From contig NC_133536.1 of assembly GCF_048544455.1 (NCBI RefSeq), positions 42,333,152-42,397,151 of the forward strand: 64,000 nucleotides of DNA, given 5' to 3'. The notes beneath the pieces are model-generated. The model was not told the origin of the DNA, did no database searches, and worked only from the letters and a program-made list of their open reading frames with translations. Below, piece after piece: positions 33,341 through 45,244 of the stretch (the first letter of the stretch is position 1; every line of letters starts with the position of its first letter). The position numbers and the translations under genes were made by a program. The DNA is from Silene latifolia (taxonomy: Eukaryota; Streptophyta; Magnoliopsida; Caryophyllales; Caryophyllaceae).

Positions 33341-35035
33341 TGATGTGAACATTATTTGCGCACATTTAGTCCCCTAATTGAGGCTATTCTGCATACTATT
33401 ATAGCATTCTATGACCATTTTATCCGTCGAAACCTTCCTATTTGCTTTTCTATCGCATTTCATATGTTTTGTAGAAAAGGAGATAATAAGGCCGAAATTC
33501 CCGTCTTTCGTGCATATTTGGAAGTTACTTGACGATACTGGATGGACTAGTATGGAGAGGAAGCAAGAACCAAAGACCAATCCCACAAGAATAAAATAGA
33601 AGTGAACAAAAAGGGAAGAAAAGAAGATGAACTACTGCTGAAGAACAATCCGAGCGGATTGTCTACAATCCGCCCGTCTCCCCACTACACAATCCGAGCA
33701 GATTCCCACAAAGACGCTCGGATTGCCCCGACAAAATCCGCCCGGATTCCATCAAATCCGCTCGTCTTCCATTAGCAGAATCCGTCCGTCCCGACCTTAA
33801 TCCGCCCGGATTCCTGCACAGCACAATTTCGTCTTCTCCAAGCTACAAAGAAAGAAGCCCTTCCTTCGAAAAATACCGGCTCCTCCTTGCTCAATCTAAA
33901 AAGTGTAATTACTAGTTTAGCCCTTAGTTAACCCTAATGCATCCACCTAATTTCCACTATAAATACCCCATTTGTATTAATCAAAAGATGAAAGCTCTCT
34001 CATTAGAAAAATCCTTCCTTAGATTAGATTAGGAGTAGATTAGAATAGATTATCATTTAATCTTTCCACAAATTACACATTAATCTTTCCTTTAATTATT
34101 GTTCAAGTTTATTATTGAGTAATTCAAGTTTATTATTGGGTAATTAGAAGATTATTGGGTTTATTAGGAGATTGACAACCTTCCATCAATCATCAAGTTC
34201 TTCTATTATTCTTTGCATTATTATTATTGGAATCTCCATAGGTATAATTCTCTTAATCCTTTTTAATTATTGTTAATTACTTTCATTTATTCATCATGTT
34301 TCATATTGTTGGTATGATTGACAACCTTGCTAGCATGATCAACATGATAATGAGTGAGTAGTCCTTTAGCTAGGATTAGTGGGTAACTAGGGGAAACCAA
34401 ATGGGATTGATTCATGCTTAATCTAATATGTTCACATGATTAAATTGCTTGCTTGTTGTGATGTTAACTTTATGCACATGTTATGTTTGATGAAATGCTA
34501 AGCCTATGAATCCTTGCATTTACAACCATCTCTTATCTACTCAACTTGACTTGTAAGATATAAACCAACTCGAGTCTTGTTAGACCATGCATAGAAGTTG
34601 ATTAGGAGGAAAGTAAGTCGACTTGTAGGTGTTGTACAATCTAATCGATTCGGCTCCGGGACCCAACTCTTCCTAAGAACCGTAAGATATAAACCAACTC
34701 GGTTCCTCCACAACATTAATTGCTTGCTTATAATTGTAAACATGTTTGTATGATCAACACCATGAATTCCCTATGACCCCATGATATCCTAGCACTTTTA
34801 ATCATTTGCTTACATCCTTTATTTCATTGCTTGTTATACTTTATTGCTTGCATTAGCCTAAAACACAACTACAAACCCAAATCAACCGTGACACTAGCGT
34901 AAATTGATATAGATAGACTTAGAACCCAAAGCACACCGTCCCATGGATCGACCTCGACTTACCACTAACTAGTAGTTTGTTGAGTATTATAAATGTGTTT
35001 GATTGGATGTGACCCGACGACATCGCACCACATCA
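33341..35035 (+). repeat. 3' LTR of element E
   Basis: 1695 bp, TGATGTGAAC to ACCACATCA, followed by the target duplication AAGTG. The palindrome array is at 33647-33812 and the TATA box at 33958-33965. Confidence 0.95.
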
Positions 35036-35040
35036 AAGTG

Positions 35041-35623
35041 ATTAGAGTGTGATGCGATTGATGGCAAGTTCAAGTGCCATAGAGTCATGTGAGATGACTA
35101 GTCGATCACATAGGCAGACTGCTAGGAACTTTTTGTCGGGCCTAATGACCGCTTATAGAGTTCTGGCAAATTTATATAGCCTGGTCGTGGCGAGAGCTGC
35201 TATAGTATTCAAATGAGTCGATTCTTTTGACTAAAGACTATTCGCCTAAGATGGCACAGTTTCAGATTAACTTTGATTTGTGTTACTACGACCTTCGTAA
35301 ATGGGGTCAAATGGGCATATTTTGGGTTATGATGGCTGTGGCTAGTTGAAGGGAATGAGTGCGATAGGAATTGTCCACCCCTAGTCAGAGTTATAACAAT
35401 GTCTCATGGCCACTCGAGGAGTAATGAACTGGAAATGCGTGGCCACGCTCGGAAAGTATCCATGGTGGATAAATCCGGTCAATCAGTTATTCTCCAGATC
35501 GAGGAAACCACTCTCGATATGATCACTTGCAAGTACGACCTGAATGACACCTTGCATTGAGTGGGAGATAGTAATAGGACAAGAGAATTGGTGACGCACA
35601 CTTGTCGAGGACAAGTGGGAGAT
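35041..35623 (+). other. 3' end of the interior of element D with polypurine tract
   Basis: Resumption of element D after element E. There is no open frame. It ends in AAGTGGGAGAT (35613-35623), a typical copia polypurine tract, immediately before TGTTGG, which is a typical copia LTR start. Confidence 0.75.
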
Positions 35624-36886
35624 TGTTGGAATATGTGTCCTCCGACAATAATGCGATCACGACTGTTGATCATGATGATCACATGTTTAAGTCTCATTAT
35701 AAAGAATACAATTGGGAAGTAATATTTTACTGTCAACTGGTCCACACATATCGGTAATGATTGGCTGACTAGAGTTTGACATTACTGTCGTGCGACGGTG
35801 GTGATCAGTTGATCCCCTAGGTTATACCTATAGGGCAACACTCTTAATTGATCAATTTATTGATCGTATAACGTTACGAGTCAATTAATTTAATTAAAAT
35901 TGACGGACGATTTTGAAAGTAATATTTACGTATCTCATTGAAATTGATTAAAATGAGATACGGTTTGAGTAATCGAATTGTATCATTACTCAGATGAAAT
36001 TATTGTTTAAGGAAACAATTAAATTTGAATGAATTATTATAAATACAAATTGTTGTGATTTATAATTGGTAAAATATTTTGGTACAAGTAATTATGAATT
36101 ACTAAGTCGTTTTTTGTATATGACGTATTTTTATTAATACGTTGATTTTTAATATATTAAAAATACATAACAATTTTATGTGACATGTGACATAAGACAA
36201 ATTGACAAAAATAAAATGGATTCCATTTGACCCATATGTGCCGAAATTAAGGGAGGATTAAGGATAATATTGTGTTTATAATGTGAGTGGTAAACACAAT
36301 GATTACCTACTAAACTAGCCATGCAACCCTAATGCTCATTGTGAAGAACAACTCAAGCATGCATTGGCTCCCTCCCATACCCCCTTCCACCCGTTTTTTT
36401 GAGATGAAAAACCACTTTGGTTTTTCATCTTATTTTACCTAATATACACTAAAAAAAATATAGTTAGTGTATTATTATTATTCATTCATCTAAAATAAGA
36501 ATTTTAGAGAGATAAAAAGCTTCCTTCTTCCTCCTCCCATAAACCGAAATATTAAAGAGTTTTATAATATTTTGGGTCAATTTTATGATAAATTAATATT
36601 GTACTAGTATTCATAATATTAATTTTAATTAAGAGTGTGCTTTGGGTATTAAGCTTTGGGAGAGATCCTACACTTGGATCTTAGTTCTTCCACTAAGGAA
36701 AGCACAAGAACAAGAGAGAAAGGTGATCTCTCTTGTGCCCATATAAACCGAATTTCCAATGTAAGAATGAATGTTTCTTCTTTATTTTGTTAATATGTTT
36801 GCATGCATAAGATCACCATTAATTTTATGAGTAAATTAACAAAAACATATATGAATATGTTAGTATATAGATCTACTTTTCCTTAA
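35624..36886 (+). repeat. 3' LTR of element D (full length)
   Basis: 1263 bp from TGTTGGAATATG to TTCCTTAA. The last 701 bp match the 5' LTR. The terminal CA of the 5' copy is AA here. The start is supported by the polypurine tract directly upstream. It is followed by the target copy AATAT (36887-36891) and then the ligase gene. Confidence 0.8.
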
Positions 36887-37066
36887 AATATAATCTCCAA
36901 GATTCGCCGGAACCCTAGATGAAGCATCCGAACCTTCCACCACGAATTGGATATTCACACCGTTGGATTGGAAATTCTCGAGGTGCGATTGTAAAAACGA
37001 GAGCGCATCAAATCCTCCGGCGCCGCCGATACTGCCGCCACCGCCTGACGACGAAGAGAATAACAA
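36887..37066 (-). pseudogene. RING ligase gene, N-terminal part split off by element D
   Basis: The minus strand encodes GGFDALSFLQSHLENFQSNG, then NIQFVVEG and ending ANLGDYI. This is the conserved region upstream of the RING in plant RING1/RNF126-like ligases. With element D and one AATAT copy removed, the frame passes directly into IEQILQHL at 19350 without a shift, proving both belong to one gene. The frame stays open upstream of 37066 (ITPSLLFSSSSGGGG). The N-terminal zinc ribbon usual in the family is not seen. An exon boundary after GGCAACTCAG near 37088 is possible. Confidence 0.85.
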
Positions 37067-37283
37067 CGACGGCGTGATAATGAACTGAGTTGCCTTGAAA
37101 GAAGGTAAACAAGTGGTTTTTTTACTCGTTTTTTTTTTACAGAGGGTTGGGCTTGTGTAGGGAGAGAAGGTAAACAGGTGATTTTGTTTTGTTTAAAGGT
37201 TCAATCTCAGCCATCTATTTCTTTATATCTAATGGCTGAGATTTGTGAGCACACAAACTCACAACTCACCGTAAGAACCAAAC
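37067..37283 (-). promoter_or_regulatory. Upstream region of the RING gene with a 12-bp hairpin
   Basis: AATCTCAGCCAT (37203-37214) and ATGGCTGAGATT (37232-37243) form a perfect stem with a 17-base loop. An 18-base block GAGTTGCCTTGAAAGAAG at 37087-37104 is also present in the gene's 3' region at 18104-18121. Element F begins at 37284. This could be promoter, intron or 5' UTR sequence. Confidence 0.45.
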
Positions 37284-37700
37284 TGTGATACCTCATTTCT
37301 GCACCTCCCGCAAACCACCCGGTGATGATTGGGCCGCATGTTTGGTACGCGGAACGATTTATGACAGTTCATAAGTTTATCGTCAAGTGATCGCTCAAAC
37401 ACCTGTGTCTACCTCTTAATTGTCATCTACGTGCCGATACCGTCGTTTTGGCAGTAATTAGAGTACATTTGGAGTCCGGGCCTAAAACCGTCTTCATTTT
37501 CTGACAACCATTAAAATGCCGAGTCGGAATGTTCTGGAATGTTCTAGATATTTCTATTCCATATTTTATAAATCTTTTAATCTTTGGTAAATAATTTCCC
37601 GTAATATTCACACAAAATATTAAGGAAAACCAAATTATTCCGTTATTCCATAATCTAAACACGGAAATCTTTCTTCCGCAGGAGGAAACCACCTGGGAAA

Positions 37701-37758
37701 GGACGCAGGCAGTGTCTTTGCCTCTTCCAAGAGACGCAGTGCCTGCTGCGCCTCTTCC
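37701..37758. repeat. CGCAGC doublet 1 in the element F LTR
   Basis: Two adjacent units of about 30 bp of the type GGACGCAG...CTGCGCCTCTTCC. The second has the inverted pair GCAGTGCCTGCTGC. It lies about 100 bp upstream of the TATA box at 37856. Confidence 0.8.
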
Positions 37759-37855
37759 CAAGTCCTTTTCTGCGTATTTTTCGTATCTTTTTCATATATT
37801 TTCGAGATTCACTTCCAAAGTCTCTCCGAAAACCCTACTTCCTCCACGTGATTAG

Positions 37856-37863
37856 TATAAATA
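37856..37863 (+). promoter_or_regulatory. Probable TATA box of the element F LTR
   Basis: TATAAATAGAGACC within the LTR, about 100 bp after a CGCAGC doublet. The same core TATAAATAG occurs upstream of the antisense gene at 59802-59809. Confidence 0.6.
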
Positions 37864-38306
37864 GAGACCTTCGGTCTCTCAAATTTCTCACGTGAGTGTC
37901 CGCCCTTCTCTTCTCCCTTTGCATTCTAGACCACGTTCTTACTTTTTGGCGTCTACGTGCTTGAACTTTCGACCACGTAAGCTCGGATCTTTCTGAGTAC
38001 CAGCCTCGTTTTGCATGACCGACCAATTTGACCAACTCCACCATAATCAACTTTAATCAATCTGTTTTAATTCCTCTTACGAGGGCACTTTCAACTATAT
38101 TCGAGTCGAGCATCACTAAACGTATACTTAGTTCATCTCGTTTCGTCAAACATGTAAGTCTGAGGGTGTAAATCTCTCTTTTATTTAGTGTTATTTTTTA
38201 TTGTAATCATATTACAAGATTTATGTCGAAAATACAATTAAAACCGATTTCTAAAACCCTTTGTTTAAACCCTTTTTACGGATTAACAGGAGACAGACGT
38301 CGAGAA

Positions 38307-38364
38307 GGGACGCAGCAACTGTTGCGCCTCTTGGAAAGGACGCAGCACTTGCCGCGCCTTTTCC
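38307..38364. repeat. CGCAGC doublet 2 in the element F LTR
   Basis: Units start at 38307 (GGGACGCAGCAACTGTTGCG) and 38338 (GGACGCAGCACTTGCCGCG), 31 bp apart, each an inverted pair with a four-base centre. Confidence 0.8.
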
Positions 38365-38943
38365 TGAGGTTGCCGCCGTTCCTGCTTCTCTTCTTCTTCC
38401 TTCGTCTTTTGTTGGTTTCGTCTTTTTTTGCTTTCTTTTGTCTTTGTTTGTTCTTAATTCGTTCACATGATAATTTAACCTATTGTTCATCATCCTTAGC
38501 ATATAATTCGTCATTAACATATAATTCATCATTAAATTCCCGACTAAAATCCCAAATAATTAATATTTGCGGGTTTTCGTCATTAAAGTCAAACCGGGTT
38601 GTAGAAATTCAATTCAGTCATATTGGGTTTCTGGAATTCGATCTTTGATATATTTTCACCTGTTTATTATCATATTCACCATTAGTCCATCATTAATTCA
38701 TCGTATTTAGCCTAATTAATTAGTTAGTTTATTAATTTGTAATTAATTAACCCTCATTAATTTTGTAATAATTAGTCATAATTAGTTTTCATTCATGTTT
38801 ATTGCTTTTATGACCGTCAATTATATGTAAATAATCTTTTAATCACTTTCGTCCGAGTAAATAATGTTAATCAATCACTAAATCACCAACGAACATTAAC
38901 GACTTGCAATTCCGGCTTCACAGTCAGAACTGAGCCAAGGAAT

Positions 38944-39000
38944 GGACGCAGCAACTGCTGCACCTCTTCCAAGGGACGCAGCTCTGCTGCGCCTGTTCCT
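38944..39000. repeat. CGCAGC doublet 3 in the element F LTR
   Basis: Units at 38944 (GGACGCAGCAACTGCTGC) and 38974 (GGACGCAGCTCTGCTGCG), again about 30 bp apart. Confidence 0.8.
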
Positions 39001-39706
39001 GGTTGATTTCTGTCTCTGAACTCCCATTTTGATTTGACCTAGTTTTAGTTACGTATTTAATTAACTATTATTCGTATTATCACCTTAATTTCTGTTTGTT
39101 AATTCCTTTGTTTATTCTTTTCCAAATTATCCGTTTTAGATGTATTTTCGACATAAATCAATGAACCCGATGTAATTATTGTAATATTTTGCTTTATTGT
39201 ATTTATCATTGTATTTCTTTATTATTGCTTGTATGTTTTCACATGTAATTGAACTTAAATCCCGATTCGACATCAATTGTATGATTAAACTACGTGTTTA
39301 CCGACTTAGTCTAATTCTTCACATGTTAGGATTAATCTAATGGATGTTGCATTGCATGCATATAATCGACAATATATCGAGTATAGACAATTTTCCCTAA
39401 TCATTAGTAGAGGCCGCTGTCGAGGCGGGCGGGATTAGGTGTTCGATCAAAAGAGCTTCCTAATACGTACCCTCACCCCTTACTCCAGATCTCTGTGAAC
39501 ATCCGTGTTCATTGGCATCTACGAGAGTCATTCTAGACATAGAATGCTAAGGGTAACGAGTGCTTAGTGTTCATGTCACTACTTTGTGTCTTGACATGAC
39601 ACGAGGTATTCGAACGGTTTCCAATTTTCCATAATAAATTGGTGGCGACTCCACAAATGCAAATGCTTGTTTCCCAAGCGCCCCCCGTGGCCCATTGTCC
39701 ACAGTT

Positions 39707-39724
39707 TGGCGACTCCCCTGGGGA
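39707..39724 (+). other. Primer-binding site of element F
   Basis: TGGCGACTCCCCTGGGGA follows the LTR end. It closely resembles the Arg-tRNA-type site of Ogre/Retand elements. Confidence 0.85.
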
Positions 39725-40501
39725 TAATACATTTACGTGTAGCCAAAAGGGTAAAACTTGAACAAGGTTAGGGAATAGTTTGTACAAGACAATTGTCGTT
39801 TTTCATAACACGGTCTTTCTAGATCGTTTCATTCGGCCTTCCTAGGCCCAACCCAACCTATTCGACCAATCTTCCCGTCTAAACGGTCCTAATTCTTATT
39901 TGGGCCTAAGGATGGATAGCGATTGACGTCATCCATACCATGGTACTTACTCTTGTTTGTATCAAGGACTTTCACTACTTGAGGAAATGGACTAGGAATC
40001 GGCCTTACTCTTGTTTGGTACGAGTCTCTCCACAGACTTCGGGTTTGATTGTTCGGTATAGCAACCCACCCTTTAAGCCAAAACCCATTTAAATGCACTC
40101 AGTATCCCTTTATAATGCTTGTATATTGTTTGTACCATATGTGATCACCCTTTTCTAAACAAAGCCATGACGATTTTTGTGAAATTCAAAATCCTTCTTT
40201 AAAATGTAAAATTTCGAACTTGGGCCTAATGTTAGCGCAAAACAAGCCGAAACTCTGTCCAATTGTCAAGTCAAAATTCGGGCCTCAAAACCCATTTCAA
40301 AACCTCACTTCGAGTCCACTCCTACAACTACACTAAAGTTGACTAGGACCAACATTTTTCAAACTTTGTCATTTCCTCGAAACTCACTGACACAAGTGGC
40401 ACACTCCCACTTCACAAGTCAAAACATTTCTTTTCAAGTAAGTGTGCTAGAGTGGTCGATCGTGTTTTGATTCGTCGTCGGTCTCTTATTTAGTTTCCAA
40501 G
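39725..40501 (+). other. Leader of element F
   Basis: Non-coding sequence between primer site and the first gag ATG (40502). I see no array or strong motif in it. Confidence 0.6.
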
Positions 40502-42660
40502 ATGCCTGAAACAAGCGACGTGAACTTCAATAAACTCTAGAATAGTAATGATCAAATCCTAACCGCGCTAGCTCGTCTCCAAGTTACTCAAGACCAAGTG
40601 TATGATCGCCTTGACACCATTGAGGGCCGAATATATGCCGTGGAAACGAGGATGCCTCCTCGAGAAAGTGAGATCGCTGATGACTTCGGGGACGAAAACC
40701 CTCCCATGGGTATGACTGCAGCTGAGAAACGACTCCAATACTTAGAGGAGCAATTGATGTATCTCAAAGGGGATGACATTTATAGGGAGAATAATCGCAA
40801 GTATGAGGCCGTAAGTTCCAAGTTGCCAACCAACTTCAACATGACGGATATCCCTAAATTCAAGGGGGATGAAAACCCTTTGAACCATATCCGTGCCTTC
40901 AAGGATTACATGTCTATCAAAGGCATTAAACCCGAGATGTTCGTAAGGATCTTTCCTTCATCTCTTGACACCATCCCAAAACAATGGTTCGATTCGCTAG
41001 AACATAAGAAAATCGCTACTTGGGACGATGCCGCAATCGAGTTTGCTAAACAATATGCGGATAATGCTAAAATCCAAGTCAACATGCGCACTCTAGAGGT
41101 TCTTTCCCAAAATGACAAAGACGGTTTCACCGATTTCCTAAGTCGGTAGAGGAAGACTAGTACTCAACTTGTTGAACGCCCGGATGAGGCTACCCTTGCG
41201 GAGAAATTCGTGGACAACCTAAAGCCCATCTATGCAAATCATTTGAGGTATCAAAACATCAAGACTTTCAAAGACTTGACCGTACTAGGGACAAGGATTG
41301 AAGATGACATTCGTAAAGGGCTCTTGTCCAAAACAATAGGTCGTGGATATCAAGGCTCAACAAGTCGTTCTTACGGCTCCACTAGCAAGACTGATGAAGT
41401 TAACCTCCTTGAACCATCCAAGAAGAATACCCCTCCAAGAAAATTCACAAATCAAGGGGACACGTATTCCAATGCTCTGAAAAGATTGATGAAACTCGGG
41501 AAACTTCAACCCATAGGCCCTACGCACGAACCAAAAAAGAAATCCAAGTTCTGGGATGAGAATTCGTACTGCAAATACCATAGAGGTAAGTGGCATGATA
41601 CAGAGAAATGCTACAAATTGAAAAATGTACTTCAAGATATGATTGAAGACGGTCGCCTACCGATACCACCTGGAGGTAAGCCTAACAACACTAAGAATCC
41701 TCTTGGAGTTATAGTGATTACAAATGAAGACTCTACCATAGATTGTTCACATCTCATTTCCCCAGTCGAAAACGAAGTTCATGCAATAGAAAATGAAGGG
41801 AATTACTCCACCATTTCCCCAACCATCACTGATTTCATCGCATGGGCAAAAAGTTTGGAGAGGCAAGTCCTGGAACTAGAGAGTGCAGTGGCAACCTTAC
41901 GTGGCACCAACGCCACACCTAAAGAACGTGCACCACTAGTTTTCTCTCAAAACACTACAATGCAAGAAGTAGTAGCCATGGTTGATGAACTAGTCGACCA
42001 AATTATCCAATTAGAAGCTGAAATCATGATAATGAGGGAACTTGTTACTATCAATGGAATATGGGCCGACGATGACGAAGATCTGTATCTCACTGAACAC
42101 TACTTAGTCAAAGTCAGTGAGGAAATAGTCCAGAATTATGAAAATCAAGATGTAGATCACCTCACTCGTTCAGGGCGCCCATACCAAAATACTTCTCAAA
42201 ATGGTCCCATAGCAAATGGTCCAACCAATGTAGTCGTACCAAATGATAATGAAGAAGGCTCTACCGACCATCTACTAAAGCAACTACAAAAGACAAAGGC
42301 TCATCTTTCGGTCTGGCAACTAGTGTCAAGCTCATTCCCACATCGCCAAGCTTTACTACAAGCTTTGGCCAAACTAAATGTGGCACATAACTCCACACCC
42401 AACGACGTGGTCAACTTGGTCTTCCAAGAGTCACCAAAGCTAAGTAATCCTATTACTTTCTCGGATGAGGATTTGCCACCCTTCGGTGCTAATCATAACT
42501 TGGCTCTTTATATCACCGTCATTTGCTTAAAGAAGAATGTGCCAATGACCTTAGTAGATGATGGCTCTGCAGTCAATGTCATACCCTTGAAAACGGCATA
42601 CAAATTGGGCATGAAAGAGTCAGATTGGACCCCTACCAACCAAGGTGTTCGCGCATATAT
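40502..42660 (+). pseudogene. Gag and protease (element F)
   Basis: One frame from ATG 40502, interrupted by TAG at 40538-40540 and TAG at 41147-41149 (a Trp in relatives). It shows the Ty3/gypsy Gag core (DIPKFKGDENPLNHIRAFKD, SLDTIPKQWFDSLEHKKIATW) and the Tat-type CX2H...C zinc motif (CKYHRGKWHDTEKC) near 41570-41610. A coiled-coil-like stretch follows, then the protease with VDDGSAVNVIPL near 42555. Near 42650 the frame shifts to the one used by the following block. Function: particle assembly and polyprotein maturation. Confidence 0.88.
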
Positions 42661-43476
42661 GATGGTACACGACGAAAGGTGGTGGGACTTGTCGACCTAA
42701 CCATAGCCACAGGGCCGATTGAGCGAAAGGTCAATTTCCAAATAGTAGACAATGAGGCATCCTTCAACATACTTCTGGGAAGACCTTGGATTCACGCTTC
42801 CAAAGCGATAACATCCACACTCCACCAGAAAATCAAAATCCCACTAAATGGTAAGGTGGTGACGATCACTTCGTCGCCCATCAAGGCAATCATCGAAAAG
42901 AAGTCAAGGAATCAAGTCCTTACAGATCCAGTGCATGAACTTGGGGGCTTCCATATCATAAACGTCATAGAGAGCGAGTTGGCACCGTTATACTTCAATC
43001 CCTACTCTAACCTAGTGGTCAACCACATACTCAAAACCCAGGGATACTTCCCGGGAATGCCTTTGAATCCTATCCGAACGAGAACCATTGCCCCCTACAA
43101 GGAGGGTAATTCACAAAGAATACCCCACGGATTAGGATACAAACCCACCAAAGAGGAAGTTCTCGAGATGCTCTCTCAATTTCAAAACCGTAAGAATGTC
43201 GGAATCCAAATGCGACCCTATCTCCCTACCCTAAATGGATACTTCGTTAGGGAAGGAGGTCAAGAACTCTTTCATGGATTTCCCGAACCATGGCATTATC
43301 TCGAAAGGAAGTTAGCTGGAATCGAGATCTTTCACGATTGCTACTTCATTTCTCCAGAAACGGTTCCTACCGTCAAGACTCGTCAAGCACCTTGCCTAGA
43401 CGAACAACCGTGAGTCTACTATTTGGGGAAGATCGATTCGTTACAGCCGCGCATGACCAGATCATTACTATGATAC
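42625..43476 (+). pseudogene. Protease end and pol linker (element F), left of element G
   Basis: A frame shifted against gag. It continues the protease as VGLVDLTIATGPIERKVNFQ and ILLGRPWIHA, the usual second half of Ty3/gypsy proteases. It then gives a Tat-type linker up to 43413, where another frame change occurs. The following frame runs through the insertion point of element G: the GATAC at 43472-43476 reads on at 53845 in the same frame. Confidence 0.8.
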
Positions 43477-43823
43477 TGATGTGACCATAATTAGAGCATA
43501 TTTAGTCCCCGAATTAGCCTTGTTCCCATGCTTTTTAGTGCATATTTGGGTCATTTATTGTCTTTAGTTCTTTGTTTTGCATATTCTTTGAGGTTTTGAT
43601 CCCTTGGTAGGAAAGGAGTGTAAACCTTGCATTTTCATGGCAAAATGAGGCTAAATTGATTGAATCCAATGACTAAGCATCAAGGAGAGACAAGATTAGA
43701 AGACCTTTGTACATACTATAGTAGATGGGCAATGATGAGAAAAGATCCTTGCATCCCCGAGGAAATCCTCAAGGATTTTATGAAGAAAAAGGAAGAAAAG
43801 AAGAAGAAACAAGACTGCCTGAC

Positions 43824-43989
43824 AATCCGTACGGATTGCCTAGAATCCGCCCGTCCACCACGCCACAATCCGAGCGGCTTCTCCAGAAGACGCCCGGGCA
43901 AAACCACCCAAAGACGCCCGTCTTTCCCTTCTGGACGCCCGTCCAGAAGCTGCCAAATCCGCCCGTCCCGTGCTAAAGACGCCCGGATT
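43824..43989. repeat. AATCCG/GACG palindrome array in the 5' LTR of element G
   Basis: Units such as AATCCGTACGGATT, AATCCGCCCGTC, GACGCCCGTC and GACGCCCGGATT. A 147-bp deletion removes the front of this array from the 3' LTR. Confidence 0.92.
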
Positions 43990-44148
43990 CCCAGACAGTC
44001 CCATTTCGTTTTCTACAAGCTTCAAGGAAGGATGCACATCTTTTTCTAGAGACCGGAGTCTCTCTAAAGAGACCGGAGTCTCCTCAACAAGGGACTTAAT
44101 CGTCATTTAAGCCCTTAGTTAACCCTAATTCATGCACCTAATCCCCAC

Positions 44149-44156
44149 TATAAATA
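44149..44156 (+). promoter_or_regulatory. Probable TATA box of the element G LTR
   Basis: TATAAATACCCC about 160 bp downstream of the palindrome array, in the same setting as in element E (TTAGTTAACCCTAAT upstream). Confidence 0.65.
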
Positions 44157-45244
44157 CCCCATTAGTCTAATTAGAAGAGCATGTTCTTCTTTGCAATCTT
44201 TAGTGTAGTTAATATCAATCAAATCTCTCTTTAATCTTGTAATCAACAATTAATCAAGTTTTAATACAAGTTTTATTTCTTTAATCTCTCTCTTGTTCAT
44301 CCTTTATTTTGGGTAATTGAAGATTATTTGGGTTAATTATTGGGAGATTGACAACCTTCCAATCAAGCATCAAATACTTCTTTTATTTTTTGCTTTATTA
44401 TTGGAATCATTAATAGGTAAAATTCTCTTAATCCCTTTTTAATTATTGCTAATTACTTTCATTTATTCATCATGTTTCACTTTGTTGGTATGATTGACAA
44501 CCTTGCTAGCATGTTCAACATGATAATGAGTGAGTAGTTTCCTTAGCTAGGGTTAATGGGTAATTAGAGGAAACCAACATGGGGAATTATTCATGCTTAA
44601 TTTAATATGTTTTCATAATTCATTTGCTTGCTTGTTGTGATCTCAAATTATGCACATGATATGTTTGATGAAATGTGAGCCTATGAATCCTTGCATTTTT
44701 TACCCATCACCTATCTTTTCAATGAGACTTGTAAGACATAAACCAACTCGAGTCTCATTAGACCATGCATATTGTTGAGTAGGGAAGATTAAGTCGACTT
44801 GTAGGTGTTGTACAATCTAATCGATTCGGCTCCGGGACCCAAACTTTCCTAGGATTGTAAGATATAAACCAACTCGATCCATCACAACAATAATTCCTTG
44901 CTTATAATTTGAGAATATGTTTGTATGATCAATTCCCATAAATCCCCATGACACCCTAGTGCTTTTTATCAATTGTTTACATCCCTTTTAATTCATCTTG
45001 CTTGTTTACTTTCATTGCTATTTAGCTTAGTGACCTTCTACTTCAAACCCCAATTGTGACACCCTTAGACATCACTAGTTGCAATAGAAATCTCATCTCA
45101 ATTCCCGTCCCTTGGGATCCGACATTTACTTGCCTCTTTACTAATTGTAGAGTTGTTTGTGAAGTTATAAATTGTGTTTTGGTCTAGGTGCTCTTGACGA
45201 CAAGTACTAAAAACTAACCCCTCACTAGGGATCACGACCAAAAA

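Larger units (their letters stand above)
25708..35035 (+). mobile_element. Element E: Athila-like non-autonomous LTR retrotransposon with two ORFs
   Basis: Flanked by AAGTG at 25703-25707 and 35036-35040. LTRs of 1696 and 1695 bp are nearly identical with TGATGTG...CACATCA ends. The primer site (TGGCGCCGTTGCCGGGGA) matches that of Athila and relatives, usually assigned to Asp tRNA. It carries an unknown ORF (27560-28894), a palindrome array with a TATA box, an ATHILA ORF-1-like gene (29678-31249) and a 1.5-kb 3' untranslated region. There is no gag domain, protease, RT or integrase. Both ORFs are intact, so the insertion is recent. Confidence 0.92.
19356..36886 (+). mobile_element. Element D: gag-only Ty1/copia retrotransposon, hosting element E
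   Basis: Bounded by the 5-bp duplication AATAT at 19351-19355 and 36887-36891. It has a 5' LTR, Met-tRNA-type primer site, a 2.2-kb leader, a copia Gag and a 3' LTR, but no recognisable protease, integrase or RT, so it resembles the TR-GAG class of non-autonomous elements. Without element E and its TSD it is about 8.2 kb. The shared parts of the LTRs differ at only about six positions and one 6-bp microsatellite step, so it is young. It split a RING ligase gene. Confidence 0.92.
37284..39703 (+). repeat. 5' LTR of element F
   Basis: About 2420 bp from TGTGATACC to GTCCACA, ending three bases before the primer site. It holds three doublets of a CGCAGC...GCTGCG unit, a TATA box (37856-37863) and a 29-bp inverted pair at 38218-38246 and 39131-39159. 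The left end is inferred from the TG start and the end of RING-gene flanking sequence, with no partner end to confirm it. Confidence 0.7.
43477..45240 (+). repeat. 5' LTR of element G
   Basis: 1764 bp. It is related to the LTR of element E at both ends but clearly diverged. It carries a palindrome array (43824-43989), two GAGACCGGAGTCTC hairpins (44049-44062, 44069-44082) and a TATA box (44149-44156). Confidence 0.95.
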
